Shown: positions 41,250 to 52,800 of the stretch, piece by piece
Position numbering within the stretch: the first letter of the stretch is position 1
How the letters are laid out: the number at the start of each line of letters is the position of its first letter
Assembly (NCBI RefSeq): GCF_009764685.1
Contig: NZ_VHLM01000084.1
Location: forward strand, 31,853 to 95,852
Reading direction: 5' to 3'
DNA: 64,000 nucleotides
DNA from: Flavobacterium sp. I-STPP5a
Lineage (GTDB): Bacteria > Bacteroidota > Bacteroidia > Flavobacteriales > Flavobacteriaceae
Position numbers and translations under genes: made by a program
Notes under the pieces: model-generated
Seen by the model: only the letters and a program-made list of their open reading frames with translations
Databases searched by the model: none
What the model was told of the DNA's origin: nothing

Positions 41250-43853
41250 TTAAATATATACTCTGATTTCGATAAAACTTCCACTTATGGCACTATTGAT
41301 AAGCGTGCCGGAAACATTCTGAGTCGTTGACAATACCGATACATAATTTTGCGTTCCAATTACTGCGTAAGAAGTATATGACTGATAATGACTATCTGAA
41401 TAAAATATAGCTGTTTTATCAGTTATAAAAGCGCCTCCAGTTACATCAAGTCTATAATACCCTACTGTTTGATATGATGATGTTACTGTTTGTCCTAGGT
41501 TATTAAATATTTGAGTTAAAACAGGGGCTGAAGTTCCAGATTGTGATATCATTGCTACATAAGATTTATAAGGCAACGCTTGAGGACTAGAATTAGTTAC
41601 AGATCCATCTGCCATTAAATATTGAGAACTTGTACCACCAGATTTAATAAATGCTGTTGAAGTTATGCTTGTGGGATTATTGGTTAATGCAATTGTTCCT
41701 GATGTTGCTGGTATTTTTAACACGGTAGAGTTTGCCGTAGTAGTATCGAAACTTACAACATTAGCAGTACTTTGACCACTTCCCATTGACCCAAGAGTAA
41801 TATGATTGTTTTGCATCGCAATAAAGGACGATGTGGAAATTCCTGCATTTGAAGTATTGTTATTAAATCTAATACTGTTATCAAACGATTTAAATCCGCC
41901 TATTCTTGAATTATCATTCAATTGAATATAGTTACTCAAATCAGTACTTTTCAAATAAACATTACCATCAACACTTCCATCAGCTTTTAAAAATTGAGAA
42001 GATGTACCTCCTGATTTGATAAGTTTAGGCGCTGTAAAATCTCCATTGTTAGAAATCCAAGTTGTATCTACACCTGTTTTGGCGAATAATAAAGCTTTCC
42101 CTGTTGATGGAAATGAGGCTTCTATTTTTAATGCAGTACCTCCTAATGAGCTATTAGTCCTCACAAGTAAAGCAGCTCCGTTAGAATTACTGTCAATACT
42201 AACTGCTTCAGTAGATGAATTATTTGTAACACCTAAAACTGATGTACTTGCTCCAGAAGCATTTGTTAACAATATTCCGGATAAACTCGGGAAATTAGTA
42301 GCCGATTTATAACCTGTAAAAGATTCATTTCCTGTAGTATGCACCACATTAGCATCTATCGCTTTCCCATTCAAAGCAGCCTGCGTAGCCGTTGAAATTG
42401 GCTTATTCAAATCACTAGTATTGTCAACATTAGTGAGCCCAACTGCAGATTTGTCAAGCGTCTGCCAAGATTTATCACCTCTGTAATATTGTGCAGTTGT
42501 TCCTAGTGCAATAGTATTTTCTTTGCCTGATAAATCTACAACACCACCAATTTTCTTCTCAACCCCATCACTTCCCATTACATACATATCGGTTGTACCG
42601 TCAGTTTTGGCGTATAATTTGGCGTGACCTGCGGTTGCAGATGGAGAAGTTGAACTAGCTAACGTTAAAAAACCATCCGTAATATCAGCCTTTTCATTTA
42701 AGGTGGTAAATGAAGTTCCAGAAACGTTTCCGTCGTGTGTGATAAAAGCTTTTTCTACTTGTATTTTTTGAATACTGATTGCTTTTCTATTATTATCAGC
42801 AGTAGTGGTGTCAAAAGTAGAAGTAGTAGCGTTAGAGCTAGAGTTTTGAACTAGTTTTAAGCAGTTCGCACTATTGTTTTTAGTGATTGTTAAAACATCT
42901 TGTACAGAGGAATTGTGCGTTAAGTTTAAAGCCCCGTCTTTTGATTCGTTTCCGGTAGTATGAATTACTTTTGTATCTTCTGCATAAACTGTAGTATCAA
43001 GGCTACCATCTCCTTTAACAAACTTTGAACTTGTACCACCAGAAGTAACAAATATTTCAGCTGTTACTTTACCTTCATTGTCGATTTTTGCTTTTACAAC
43101 ATTATTTTTTGACACCTGTAAAATATCACCTGTTGACGCAGTTTCTGAGTTTATCTGTACTGCAACTCCAGCTCCAGCATTTGATACTTTCACTCCACTA
43201 CCCGTTGAAGAATTTTGTAATGAAATTCCACTTCCTGCACCACTATTTGTAACATCAAGTGAAGTTGCTGCTGCACCACTGTTTTTTAATATAATACCAC
43301 TAGTTGAGGTAGCGGTTGTGTTATTAAAAGTTAATAATCCGTTTTTAGTTTCATTTCCTGAAGTATGTAAAAAACTGGTGAAATCGATAGCTGTTCCTGA
43401 TCCGCTTCCAGGATTTGGACTCAAATTTTTATACCAGTAATCTACTTCTAAATTTCTGTCGCTTACGGTTTCTAAAAATTTAATTTGTGCTGTGTCGTAA
43501 TTGACAGTGTAATCTGGACCTTCTTGTAATAATTGCCCGTTTTTAAATACTTTAACACTTTTTGGAATAGGAAAATAGGTTAAAGGAAGGATTGTACCGC
43601 TAAATGAATCCTCAAAGTTTTCTTTGTGCGGCATAAAAGAGTTACCTGTAATAATCCCAATATTTTGTAAGCCGGTACGCAAAAGTGCGGGAGTTACATA
43701 ATGTTCCGTATCGGTACCTGTTTCAACCATTTGAAAGTCGGCTTTGTCTTCGTCTTTATGAACAAAACTGTCAAAAATTTCTTTGAAATCACTCTCAGAT
43801 GGGATATCTGCATTTTGAAATTTAGTGCCAATGTTAAATCTGTTTGTTGCCAT
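41250..43853 (-). CDS. Tail-fibre-like protein, first of the array
   Basis: 867 residues, no signal peptide. It has a different N-terminus from the other fibres (NRFNIGTKFQNADIPSESDF, FVHKDEDKADFQ, then VKVFKNGQLLQEGPDYTVNY, a typical phage fibre beta domain). The shaft has repeated motifs HT(S/T)GNE(T/S) (three times) and SGGTSSxxxxxDGS (three times), Ala/Ser/Thr/Asn-rich strands, and one AVGLTNVDNTSDLNKPISTA block shared with the 1041-aa fibre. The C-terminal domain (LPYKSYVAMISQSGTSAPVL, YYRLDVTGGAFI, YAVIGTQNYVSVLSTTQNVS) is a common fibre tip of Bacteroidetes phages. It may be the first fibre attached to the particle. Confidence 0.8.
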   Translation of the reverse strand: MATNRFNIGTKFQNADIPSESDFKEIFDSFVHKDEDKADFQMVETGTDTEHYVTPALLRTGLQNIGIITGNSFMPHKENFEDSFSGTILPLTYFPIPKSVKVFKNGQLLQEGPDYTVNYDTAQIKFLETVSDRNLEVDYWYKNLSPNPGSGSGTAIDFTSFLHTSGNETKNGLLTFNNTTATSTSGIILKNSGAAATSLDVTNSGAGSGISLQNSSTGSGVKVSNAGAGVAVQINSETASTGDILQVSKNNVVKAKIDNEGKVTAEIFVTSGGTSSKFVKGDGSLDTTVYAEDTKVIHTTGNESKDGALNLTHNSSVQDVLTITKNNSANCLKLVQNSSSNATTSTFDTTTADNNRKAISIQKIQVEKAFITHDGNVSGTSFTTLNEKADITDGFLTLASSTSPSATAGHAKLYAKTDGTTDMYVMGSDGVEKKIGGVVDLSGKENTIALGTTAQYYRGDKSWQTLDKSAVGLTNVDNTSDLNKPISTATQAALNGKAIDANVVHTTGNESFTGYKSATNFPSLSGILLTNASGASTSVLGVTNNSSTEAVSIDSNSNGAALLVRTNSSLGGTALKIEASFPSTGKALLFAKTGVDTTWISNNGDFTAPKLIKSGGTSSQFLKADGSVDGNVYLKSTDLSNYIQLNDNSRIGGFKSFDNSIRFNNNTSNAGISTSSFIAMQNNHITLGSMGSGQSTANVVSFDTTTANSTVLKIPATSGTIALTNNPTSITSTAFIKSGGTSSQYLMADGSVTNSSPQALPYKSYVAMISQSGTSAPVLTQIFNNLGQTVTSSYQTVGYYRLDVTGGAFITDKTAIFYSDSHYQSYTSYAVIGTQNYVSVLSTTQNVSGTLINSAISGSFIEIRVYI

Positions 43854-43908
43854 GTTGTTTGAAATTTATTTTCTTTTTGTAACTATTATTTTGACTAGCT
43901 TGATTTTA

Positions 43909-43937
43909 AATCCCAACGAATCGTTCTCGTTGGGATT
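43909..43937 (-). terminator. Hairpin between the 1955-aa and 867-aa genes
   Basis: AATCCCAACGA (43909-43919) and TCGTTGGGATT (43927-43937) pair perfectly over 11 bp with a 7-nt loop; on the minus strand TTTAAAAT follows. It would separate the giant-protein unit from the fibre array, at least partly. Confidence 0.65.
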
Positions 43938-43946
43938 CATTTCTAT

Positions 43947-46900
43947 TTAGAGGGTTAGGATTTTTTCCTCACTACTGAACATTCCGGAAGAATTTACTGA
44001 AAGGACTTTGAAGTGATGGTAAACTCTTTCATCATCATTGTTCTTAATCAAAAGCTCATCTGTGTACGATGGAACATCAGCTAAGGCAAGAATTACTTCA
44101 CTATCGTTAGAAACTTTCTCATGAATTTTCTCCCAGTTTCCTTGATTGTTCATTTTGTAAAGAAGATAGGTACCATTATGAACTGTTTTTTTCCAATTGA
44201 AAACAACTGGTTTCAATATAGATCCATTTATTCCTGTTGGAACTCCTATAGCTTTTAACACTGGTGATTCAGGCGAAATAGCATCAGCAATCACTGTAGC
44301 CGTAATTTTTGATGGTTGAGACGGGGTATAATCAATATTGACGATCGGATTAAGTTCAGTCGAACTTGGATCAGCATATTCAATTTCTCTTGAAACCGTA
44401 ATTCTATAGAAAAGCCCATCTCCAAAAGGAACACTTTCGAGATCTTCAAATTCATCATAAACGGTCCAGACGCTATCAAAGTCAGCAGATAAAGTATGCT
44501 CATCAATTAAAATTTCTTTGACAGCGGTCATCGTTCTGATGGATTGTGCATCAAGTACATTTGTGGCACGATAGATGTTTATTTTCCTGATGTTGTATTC
44601 CGGTTTGTAAGTATTTAATTCTATTTGAATAGAAGGTTTGATTCCTAAAACCTTATTTTCTAAAACAGGCATGATTCGCTTGATTTCCGGTGTCTGAGGC
44701 GGATTTGAAGGCACTAGTTTTACTGGTCCTAAAAATGTACTAAACTCACTGAAATTCATTTTAATATCCATTTCACGAACTCCGTAGAAGTAGATACTTT
44801 GTGAATTTCCATCCAGATTAAAATCAGTAAATTGTGTTCTACATTCGGTTTCATTTGCGATTTTCATCATTGGCGCAATGTCCAAATCAGGATTAGGATA
44901 CTTTAAAATATTCCCGTTCTTGTCTTTAATCGTTTGTTTTTTATTGACAGGAACATAGCTATTATCCTTAATATAATCGTAAATTACGGGTACTTCTGTT
45001 AGCGGTACAAAAACAGCATGAATGGCTTGTTCTATAAAGTGAATGGCCAATAAATTTCTTTCTATTCCATTTTTTGTCGAAATGATTACATCATTAAGAG
45101 AATTAAGCTTAAGAAGCTTTGGAACCTGTATTGCTGTTGGGTGCGATTGATTATGCCAATTAATAAATTCATTTATTGAAGCCAGTAACAAAACGCTATC
45201 TGGAGCTGGAAAACGGTATTTAAATTTTGCATCAGCTTCCTCTGGGTATTCCGTATAGTTCAATGGGACTCTCAGAGGCAACGGATCTGGCTGTTTATCA
45301 GGTGCTAATAAATCAACTGGATTCAATTTGTTGTTTTGGTTTATTAGTGTTTCAAAGTCTAAAAAATCCTGCCATCTATTCGTAAAATAAGTTTCATTGT
45401 TTCCACCGAGCTTACTTAGGTTTTCACGTATTGTTTTAATTGTTGCAGCTTCGTATAAAACATTTAATAAAGCATCATCATTTGCCCTGTAATGCAGCAT
45501 TCCGTAGGGTTTTCTATCATATTTGGTTGTAAATGTGTAGGTTGATCGATTAAAAAAATCTGGTCTTGTAGCATACAAAGGTCCTTTTACCTCTTCAGGC
45601 TTAATTGGTTTTTCAATTCTAACTGCATACATTGGAGTAGGCACACTAATTTTAGAATCAAAGCCATACAAATTGGAATGACTACTAATTCCAAAAATGG
45701 AATAGTGCGTATTTTCTCCAGCTCTAGGCAGAATGTTTGCTGCTGTAATTCCGTTTGCAGGATCAGCAAAAAGATATGCTTTATAACTTGGATAATAATT
45801 TATTTCCTGCTCTTGCGGTATCTGCTCAACATTTTCTTTAATAATGATGTGATCATAATTCGGATCCATATTTTGGGTTCCGTCATTTTTTATTTTGAAA
45901 GTAGGATCATTAATAGTCAATACTAAATCTTCATTTGTTCCGATATTGTATGCACGTACAACTTTAAACTCTTTTCTGGATTTTACAGGAATAGGATTGG
46001 AACCTTCAAAACAACTTTTAGTAAATAAACGAACAGAACCATTCATCCATTCAACTGAATTTCCATTGTTAGTATATTGTGGATGTTGATCTAGTTTTAA
46101 CCCTTTGAAAGTAAGCTTATATAAACCAAAATGTTTTTGTACCCGTTTTTGTTCCGCATCAAATAGTGGAATTACATCTTTATCTAGAGTTAACACATAT
46201 TTGCCGTTTTCATCAACTTGATAGGCATCTTCCAAGACCTTTTCGACAATTACTCTTTTGTTCCAAATACCTCTTGTTTTTTCTACTTGTAAAGTATCAT
46301 TTCCCTGACTGTCTTTTTGTAAAACAACTTCTCTATGAACCGTTTTTAAAGCTTGAGGTACCTGAACCTGAAAACTAATTGGACTTGGCTGATGCCAGTT
46401 GGCAGGCGTTAACATATTCTCTACTAAAGAGCATAATTCGTTTACCGGTTTATTAATTTCCTTGATTTGTTCAGAATTTATTGTAGCATCTCCATCTGAA
46501 AGAAGACTTTCGCTTACTTCTTTTTTTAATACTTCAATATCGGCAGAGTCAAATTTTCCTGCAGTAATGATAACATTGTTAATACCCTGAATGATATAGT
46601 TTTGATCACCAACCGTTAAAATACCTCCAATAAATCGGTCTTTATTATCATTAGTTAGGTTAATCTTAATATCTTCGCCACTGCTCAGGATTTTGTACTC
46701 TTTAACTTTAATGATTGAGGTAAGCTCATTCGAGATACTATTTGTAATATCCACGATTTTAGCATGCTCAATTTGAGGCAGGCTATCTCTGTAATAAACT
46801 TTAAAATAATCGGCAAATAGCTCTTCATTATCTGGATAAATTTTATCCGCAAGTAAAGCATCAGTATTACTCATTCCGTCAGGAACTGGATAGTTTAATA

Positions 46901-49814
46901 ATTCCTGAATACCAGAATATTCGAAAAGAAGTCGGATATACGTTTTATCTGTTATGGATTTATCTTCTAATAATGTTTTTAATTTGAGCTGTTCACTCAT
47001 TGAAGTAAACATTAACGGATTTTCTTCAGTAATCAATAGCGAATTGATTCCTGTTGGAGGCAATAAGGTATTTTTTGGTTTAATATCCGAAGTAATTTCT
47101 AATTGTCTTCCAGATGTTGCTCTTGAAAAAATGTTAATACCATATCCTTGATAAACATAAGTCTGAAGACCTGTTTTTTCCTGACGAACATTTAAAAATG
47201 ACTTTCCAGATTCTGGGATAACAATCGGAGCAGGTTCATAAGATCCACGAGTTAATGCTGCAGTGACATTAGAATATGCTGTGTCAGATGATAATTCTGG
47301 TTTTTGCCAATTGGTTTCGCCTTTAAATTTATAATCTACTCCCGCATAAATTGGGAATGTAAAAGAACTTCCGTCGTATTCTTCTGTAGAATTAAAGAAT
47401 ACAGTATCTACACTATAGTCTTTAATATCACTCATAAACAAGCTCACATATCTTTTCTTTCCGTCAAAACTGTACCCGTCAGGATCTGTGATTTTGGCTG
47501 TTTGTTCGTCTTCATCTGAACCAGCATTCAAACCAGGCAAAAAATTGCTTAATTGTACAGGAAGAGGTAAACGTTCTGTGTTTACAGAAGTTGGAATACT
47601 CATAGAAAGGTGCTGTACTTCTTTAGGAGTAGCACCTCCTTCTAAATTTTTAAGTGTAACATACTCTGTAAGATAAATGTATTCTCCAGAAAAAACCGTT
47701 TCATCAATATCAATACATCCTAAACCTAACATTCTGGCAATATGGTAATCATTTGCAGCAATGTTTAATAAATCCAGGTTAGATATTTCAGTCGAATTTT
47801 TTGCAAATTCTGCCACTTCACCCTCTTGAGGTTCGTTGACAGGTACATTGTCATTAAATTTGATAGTTTCTAAAGCCTTTGGATTAGTACCGTCATTACT
47901 TAAGCTTAAATAACTTTCAACAACTTGTTTAATGTTTTTATCTCCTTCTTGGGTTGGACGTTTCCATTTATCTTTATAGTTGTTTACATTTACGTATTCG
48001 CCATCATTAAATTTCAACCATTTTCCGTGAACAGCATTTAGTTTCGGCTCTAATTGTTCAAATGCTTTATTATCATCAGTAGTCAGAGCATATTTTCCTT
48101 TTAGATCCCAAATTCCATTCTCATTTGCATTTAGGATAAAATCAGAATAAAATTCAAAATTGATTTCGCTTAATAAACAACTACTAGCTTTAAATCGGAT
48201 GCTTCTTCCGTTTTCTGCAACTACGCGTATCGTATTTACTTGTGTTGAAGAATAGGTTTTACGATTACTAAGCCTTTTTGGTGCAACAATGCTATTTTCA
48301 GCAACGGATAATGTTTCTAATTTTACAATGCCTGAGTCGTTAGCTGAAGTAAATTTTAGCTCTGCAGCAAAAAACAATTCGCTTTTATTTTCAATCTCAA
48401 TAATCTCATTTCCATAAGCCTTAATAAAGCCTGATGGGTTTAACATCGGATCAATACTTGCTCTTGTTGACAGATATTTTGCTTTGTTTTTGAAATAAAC
48501 ATAAATCGATCTTTGTGGATTTGACGTTTTATAAACCCATAACATCTTTTGCTTATCTACTGACTGTGGTTTTTTTGTTAAGTCTAATTTATGAACAACT
48601 TTAGTATAAGCAGCTCTGTATACTTTTACGAAGTCATCAGTTTTATTAAAATTAGAATTTACTCCTGTAAACAGATTTCCTTTTGGAAGATGGTTTGCTC
48701 CTAATTCTCCAGCAAAAAGCCAACGAAGATGGATCCCTTTTGTACTATCAAGTCCTTTTGAACCTGCAGCAGCAATTTGTAAACTGGTAGATTGCAAAGC
48801 TGTTTTAGTAGGATCTACAACAACAGTGTACAATTCTTTTGTAACGTTGAAGTTGATACTTAAGCCCAGAGGATTGCTAACTTTATTTATAACCAATAGT
48901 GCTGGGAAGTTTCCGGTAGCTACAGGTGTTCCATCAACTCTGATGTTAACTTCAAGCTGAGAAGAACCGGCAATAGTAACGGCGCTTTCCAGTTTAAAAA
49001 CCAATCCATCAATATTACTTGCGTTATGAATTCTTGTTCCGGCTGGCAAAGTTAGGGCAACACGGCTTTTATTTTTAAGAACCAAAGTTCCGGCACTTTG
49101 ATGTACGGCCAAACCTCTTCTTAAAACCGGATAAACTAATTTGTTTTGAATAATACTTACATTAGGCAAACAACCAATTTGTGCACTTGATAAATCAGCA
49201 TTAAGTTGGTTCAGTTCGTTTCCTAAAGTGCTAAAATCAGGAACTCTAATATAATCTGAATTCAGAATAGAAATACCGCCACTTTTCAATACTGGTGCTT
49301 TTCCTAGAAAAGAGTTCAGGGGAATTACCAATTCGCTCGCATTGTTAACCGTACTTGTTACGCCATATACAAAAATTTGCGATTTTAGATTTAAATCTCT
49401 GTATAAAGCTGTAAGTGCCTCAGAATTGTTTACCTGCATACCGTCTGTAACGATAACAATAATATCCGGAATTACAGCTAAATTGTTGACCGCTTTTAGA
49501 CCAGATGCCCAGTGATCAGACTGTTTATTAGCCCTGCCTGAACCAAACAAATTGGTCCAGGTTAAAAATTCAGCTTTATTACTCGAAATTCTTTTTTGAA
49601 TAACATGATCAGATCTTAGAGTATCATCATTGTCAGACATTCCGATTAACGAAAGTGTTATATTACTCTGGGCTTGAGAATTGATAAATGAAGTTAGTCC
49701 ATCACGTATTTGCTGCGCTTCGTTTCCATTTATAGAACCCGACTCATCAACAACGATAGCTATATGCGTTTCGCAGCCCGAGAGTTGACTTTCTTGTAGA
49801 TTTATAGAATTCAT
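43947..49814 (-). CDS. Giant protein with N-terminal von Willebrand A domain
   Basis: 1955 residues without signal peptide or membrane segment. Residues 14-200 are a vWA domain: AIVVDESGSI puts a complete MIDAS DxSxS at 23-27, and IIVIVTDGMQ provides the DG. Following regions are beta-rich; one stretch (GSKGLDSTKGIHLRWLFAGE, about 350-370) looks like a conserved motif but I cannot name it. A fibronectin-III-like pair occupies the last 250 residues (IKPSIQIELNTYKPEYNIRK, IRTMTAVKEILIDEHTLSAD). It lies 13 bp after the 2453-aa gene. Its place among tail genes and the absence of a secretion signal suggest a structural or cargo component of the particle, not a T9SS adhesin. Confidence 0.75.
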   Translation of the reverse strand: MNSINLQESQLSGCETHIAIVVDESGSINGNEAQQIRDGLTSFINSQAQSNITLSLIGMSDNDDTLRSDHVIQKRISSNKAEFLTWTNLFGSGRANKQSDHWASGLKAVNNLAVIPDIIVIVTDGMQVNNSEALTALYRDLNLKSQIFVYGVTSTVNNASELVIPLNSFLGKAPVLKSGGISILNSDYIRVPDFSTLGNELNQLNADLSSAQIGCLPNVSIIQNKLVYPVLRRGLAVHQSAGTLVLKNKSRVALTLPAGTRIHNASNIDGLVFKLESAVTIAGSSQLEVNIRVDGTPVATGNFPALLVINKVSNPLGLSINFNVTKELYTVVVDPTKTALQSTSLQIAAAGSKGLDSTKGIHLRWLFAGELGANHLPKGNLFTGVNSNFNKTDDFVKVYRAAYTKVVHKLDLTKKPQSVDKQKMLWVYKTSNPQRSIYVYFKNKAKYLSTRASIDPMLNPSGFIKAYGNEIIEIENKSELFFAAELKFTSANDSGIVKLETLSVAENSIVAPKRLSNRKTYSSTQVNTIRVVAENGRSIRFKASSCLLSEINFEFYSDFILNANENGIWDLKGKYALTTDDNKAFEQLEPKLNAVHGKWLKFNDGEYVNVNNYKDKWKRPTQEGDKNIKQVVESYLSLSNDGTNPKALETIKFNDNVPVNEPQEGEVAEFAKNSTEISNLDLLNIAANDYHIARMLGLGCIDIDETVFSGEYIYLTEYVTLKNLEGGATPKEVQHLSMSIPTSVNTERLPLPVQLSNFLPGLNAGSDEDEQTAKITDPDGYSFDGKKRYVSLFMSDIKDYSVDTVFFNSTEEYDGSSFTFPIYAGVDYKFKGETNWQKPELSSDTAYSNVTAALTRGSYEPAPIVIPESGKSFLNVRQEKTGLQTYVYQGYGINIFSRATSGRQLEITSDIKPKNTLLPPTGINSLLITEENPLMFTSMSEQLKLKTLLEDKSITDKTYIRLLFEYSGIQELLNYPVPDGMSNTDALLADKIYPDNEELFADYFKVYYRDSLPQIEHAKIVDITNSISNELTSIIKVKEYKILSSGEDIKINLTNDNKDRFIGGILTVGDQNYIIQGINNVIITAGKFDSADIEVLKKEVSESLLSDGDATINSEQIKEINKPVNELCSLVENMLTPANWHQPSPISFQVQVPQALKTVHREVVLQKDSQGNDTLQVEKTRGIWNKRVIVEKVLEDAYQVDENGKYVLTLDKDVIPLFDAEQKRVQKHFGLYKLTFKGLKLDQHPQYTNNGNSVEWMNGSVRLFTKSCFEGSNPIPVKSRKEFKVVRAYNIGTNEDLVLTINDPTFKIKNDGTQNMDPNYDHIIIKENVEQIPQEQEINYYPSYKAYLFADPANGITAANILPRAGENTHYSIFGISSHSNLYGFDSKISVPTPMYAVRIEKPIKPEEVKGPLYATRPDFFNRSTYTFTTKYDRKPYGMLHYRANDDALLNVLYEAATIKTIRENLSKLGGNNETYFTNRWQDFLDFETLINQNNKLNPVDLLAPDKQPDPLPLRVPLNYTEYPEEADAKFKYRFPAPDSVLLLASINEFINWHNQSHPTAIQVPKLLKLNSLNDVIISTKNGIERNLLAIHFIEQAIHAVFVPLTEVPVIYDYIKDNSYVPVNKKQTIKDKNGNILKYPNPDLDIAPMMKIANETECRTQFTDFNLDGNSQSIYFYGVREMDIKMNFSEFSTFLGPVKLVPSNPPQTPEIKRIMPVLENKVLGIKPSIQIELNTYKPEYNIRKINIYRATNVLDAQSIRTMTAVKEILIDEHTLSADFDSVWTVYDEFEDLESVPFGDGLFYRITVSREIEYADPSSTELNPIVNIDYTPSQPSKITATVIADAISPESPVLKAIGVPTGINGSILKPVVFNWKKTVHNGTYLLYKMNNQGNWEKIHEKVSNDSEVILALADVPSYTDELLIKNNDDERVYHHFKVLSVNSSGMFSSEEKILTL

Positions 49815-49827
49815 TATGTATTGTTTT

Positions 49828-52800
49828 TTAAAGATTTATATTTTCAATTGGTAAGATTACTGGTTCACCAACACGAAACGTTAATGCAGTCGCGTTGGGT
49901 CCAACGATTCCGTTGTTATTCCACATTCTGTATTCAAACTTCAGTTTTAAATTGTTTTCAGTAATTTTTTTACTGTCATTCATAATTAATAGCTGAGCAT
50001 AATCTTTAGAATACAATACTTTGTATTTTGTATCTGCATTACCAGCATCATCGACTACAACAACAGTATTCTTAATTTCTTCCAATGGAATTTTAGGAAT
50101 ATTGAATGGTTCAGGATTACGAACTAAAAGTGCTACAACCTCGTTAGTTTTAGTATTGATAATTCGGTTCACTTCTGTAGACTGAGCAGGATCCAAAGGA
50201 GACATTTTCAAAACGCCTTCAATCGCACGATCAAATAAATGTTGGTATTTCAAAGCAAATGCATTGCTTAACGGATCATCCTGGCCAGAAATCAGATTGT
50301 TTAAAGAAGTAATCTGATCTGCACTTAAACTTAACGGAATATCAAATAAAGCATTACGTACTGGTTCGATACTTAATTTATAACTGTTTACTTGTTCTGC
50401 AAAGTCTCTATAGCGTGATGTTTGGAATCCAAATTGATGCACTAATACATTCTCACTTTTCTCTTCAATTTCATTTTGGTTATCATCAAAATAATTTTTC
50501 ACTAAAACCGTGTATAGTTTTGAAGGTTTTAAATCGGTTAATTTTACCTCATACCCATAAGATTTTGGTTTTAAAGCATTTCCAATTTTAATGTCACATT
50601 TTATTTTACCAGTACTTCCTTTAATCATGTTTTGTAACATTTGAATATTTAAAGGAATTCTTGGGTCATTATCGCCAACCCATTCGATGTTTTTTTCCTC
50701 TGCTTTAGGGTATGTTGTTGGTTCTGTTGTTGATTGTGTCGGTAACGGATATGGAATAAGAACATCATTTAAAGGATCTTTAATAATAAGATTCATCACT
50801 CCTTTAATTTTTGGTCTTCCTGCTTCATCTCCATATTTCTCCCAATCTGTAAACATGTGATAGACATATGGGTTCTTGAAAAACATAGTTATCTTACACT
50901 GCTCATTTCCATAGAATGAAGGTTTAGATAACAATAAACTTCCATCAGCATTTGGGTAAGAACGGTTGTAATCTAAATATTGTCTTAACGAAGTCAAAGG
51001 TGATTTTGATAGTTCAGTCAACTCATTTTTAACAGATGGTTTTTGACCAGGAGCAAGTTTTTCATCAGGAATAGGATAATGACCAACAGGACCTAATGTT
51101 TTAAATCCATAATAGTACTCGAACTTAGTATCTTTACCATCTACTTTATCCGTTAAAACAAATTTTAAGCAGTAAGTTGAATTTGGTCTCCAAATTGGTT
51201 GAACTGTATTATTAATAGCAGCTTCCATTGCCTGATTATCTTCGGCTACAGCCGTAGATCCTGGAATAGTTAAATTATGCTCTGCGCTTTCTTTTGTCAG
51301 CCATCCGATTTCCTGAATGTAAGTTGTATAATCTAATTCGTTATCTTCATCCGGATTTCCTCCAGCAGAACAAATAAGAGCATTGATTGTCAATAATTTT
51401 GAAGACTTAATAACTCTTGTGTAGTCTGATTTAACAACAGTATCTAATTCAATCAGATTTGCAGTTGAATTGGTCAAAGCTGATGCAGATGACTCAACTG
51501 AAACAGTTTCTGTTGGATATAAACAACAGTTATCAAATTGATCATTAAACAGAGAGAAATAAATTCCTTTTTCGTTTTGTTTAGAAGAAAGCATTACAAT
51601 TTCATTCTCTGATGGCTCGTTTTGAATGTTGATAATAGATGCTTTATCATTTGTACCTCCTCTTTCAATTAATCGGCCAAGTTGTAATGAAGCATTAAAT
51701 ACAAACAAATATTTTTGATTGTAAGCAATGACTGCATTATCAGCCAGCGTTTTATTTGATAAATAAACCGGAGAATCAAAAATCACATCGTTTTTAACAA
51801 CAGTAACTGCAGTTCCGTCTATTTGAGCCAATCCAAATTTTCCATTCGTCAGTTTAACAGTAAGCAAGACTTTATTATTTGCAAGTACTGCATCGGTAAC
51901 ATCAGAAATAGATGGTTCAGAAACCAATTTGGTATCCTTAATTTCAATTGCTTTTGTACTTAGGTCAATACGAATACGGATGATTTTTTTGTTTTTTGTA
52001 ATCAGACTAAAATCAGTATTATTATGCTGTAGCACTTTATGGGCTACTTCGTCCATCTTTATGCGATGAACAATAGAACGGTCTGTACCGTTAATCCAGT
52101 TAATTTGAGTTCCATTTTCTAATGTATTAATCCAAAGCAGTTCATTATTTTGAAGCGGTAACAATTTGTTGAAACCTGTAGAATAAGTATTTAAATACTG
52201 CATTCCGAAAGTTCTGTTTAATTCAGAATCAAGTTCAACAATTGCAGTTGTTTTGGCCGGAGCCACACAACCCACAATAAAATTATCATTAATGATTGCT
52301 TCGCCAATTCCTTTGCACTGAGTCGCATCTAAAGCCTGAGTAACTAATAAATTATTATTTACAACCTGCATCGATGTCACTAAACCATTCAACAAACGTT
52401 CTCTTACCAGATTACCTTTAGCATCAATTTGTGCAATAACAGTTGTATTTGGACTCGGATAAAATGAAACTAAATAAGTGTCATTGTATTTGAAAATTTT
52501 GTCAAAAGCATAATTTGCATTTCCGTTATATCCATAGAAACGTATAAACGTTAATGGAGTAAGAGCTCCTGTCGGATTAACATTACCGGCATCAGCTTTT
52601 AATTGAGCCAATAACACTGACAATCTATCATACTCTTCTAGATTACTAGGTTCAGTCATAGTGAACTCACCATCCCTTGAAGCGTATGACTGATTAAATA
52701 AGGCTGCAATTTTATTTCTCACCTCTAAAATGGCATCAGCTTTCGCAGCAACAGGAGTAATTATAATCTTATCAATTTTATTTTTGTCTAAAACATTACT

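Noticed and set aside
27171..43853. Fibre proteins as T9SS-exported surface adhesins
   Set aside because: None has a signal peptide or T9SS C-terminal domain; S74 chaperone, anchor and tip sequences are phage-tail type.
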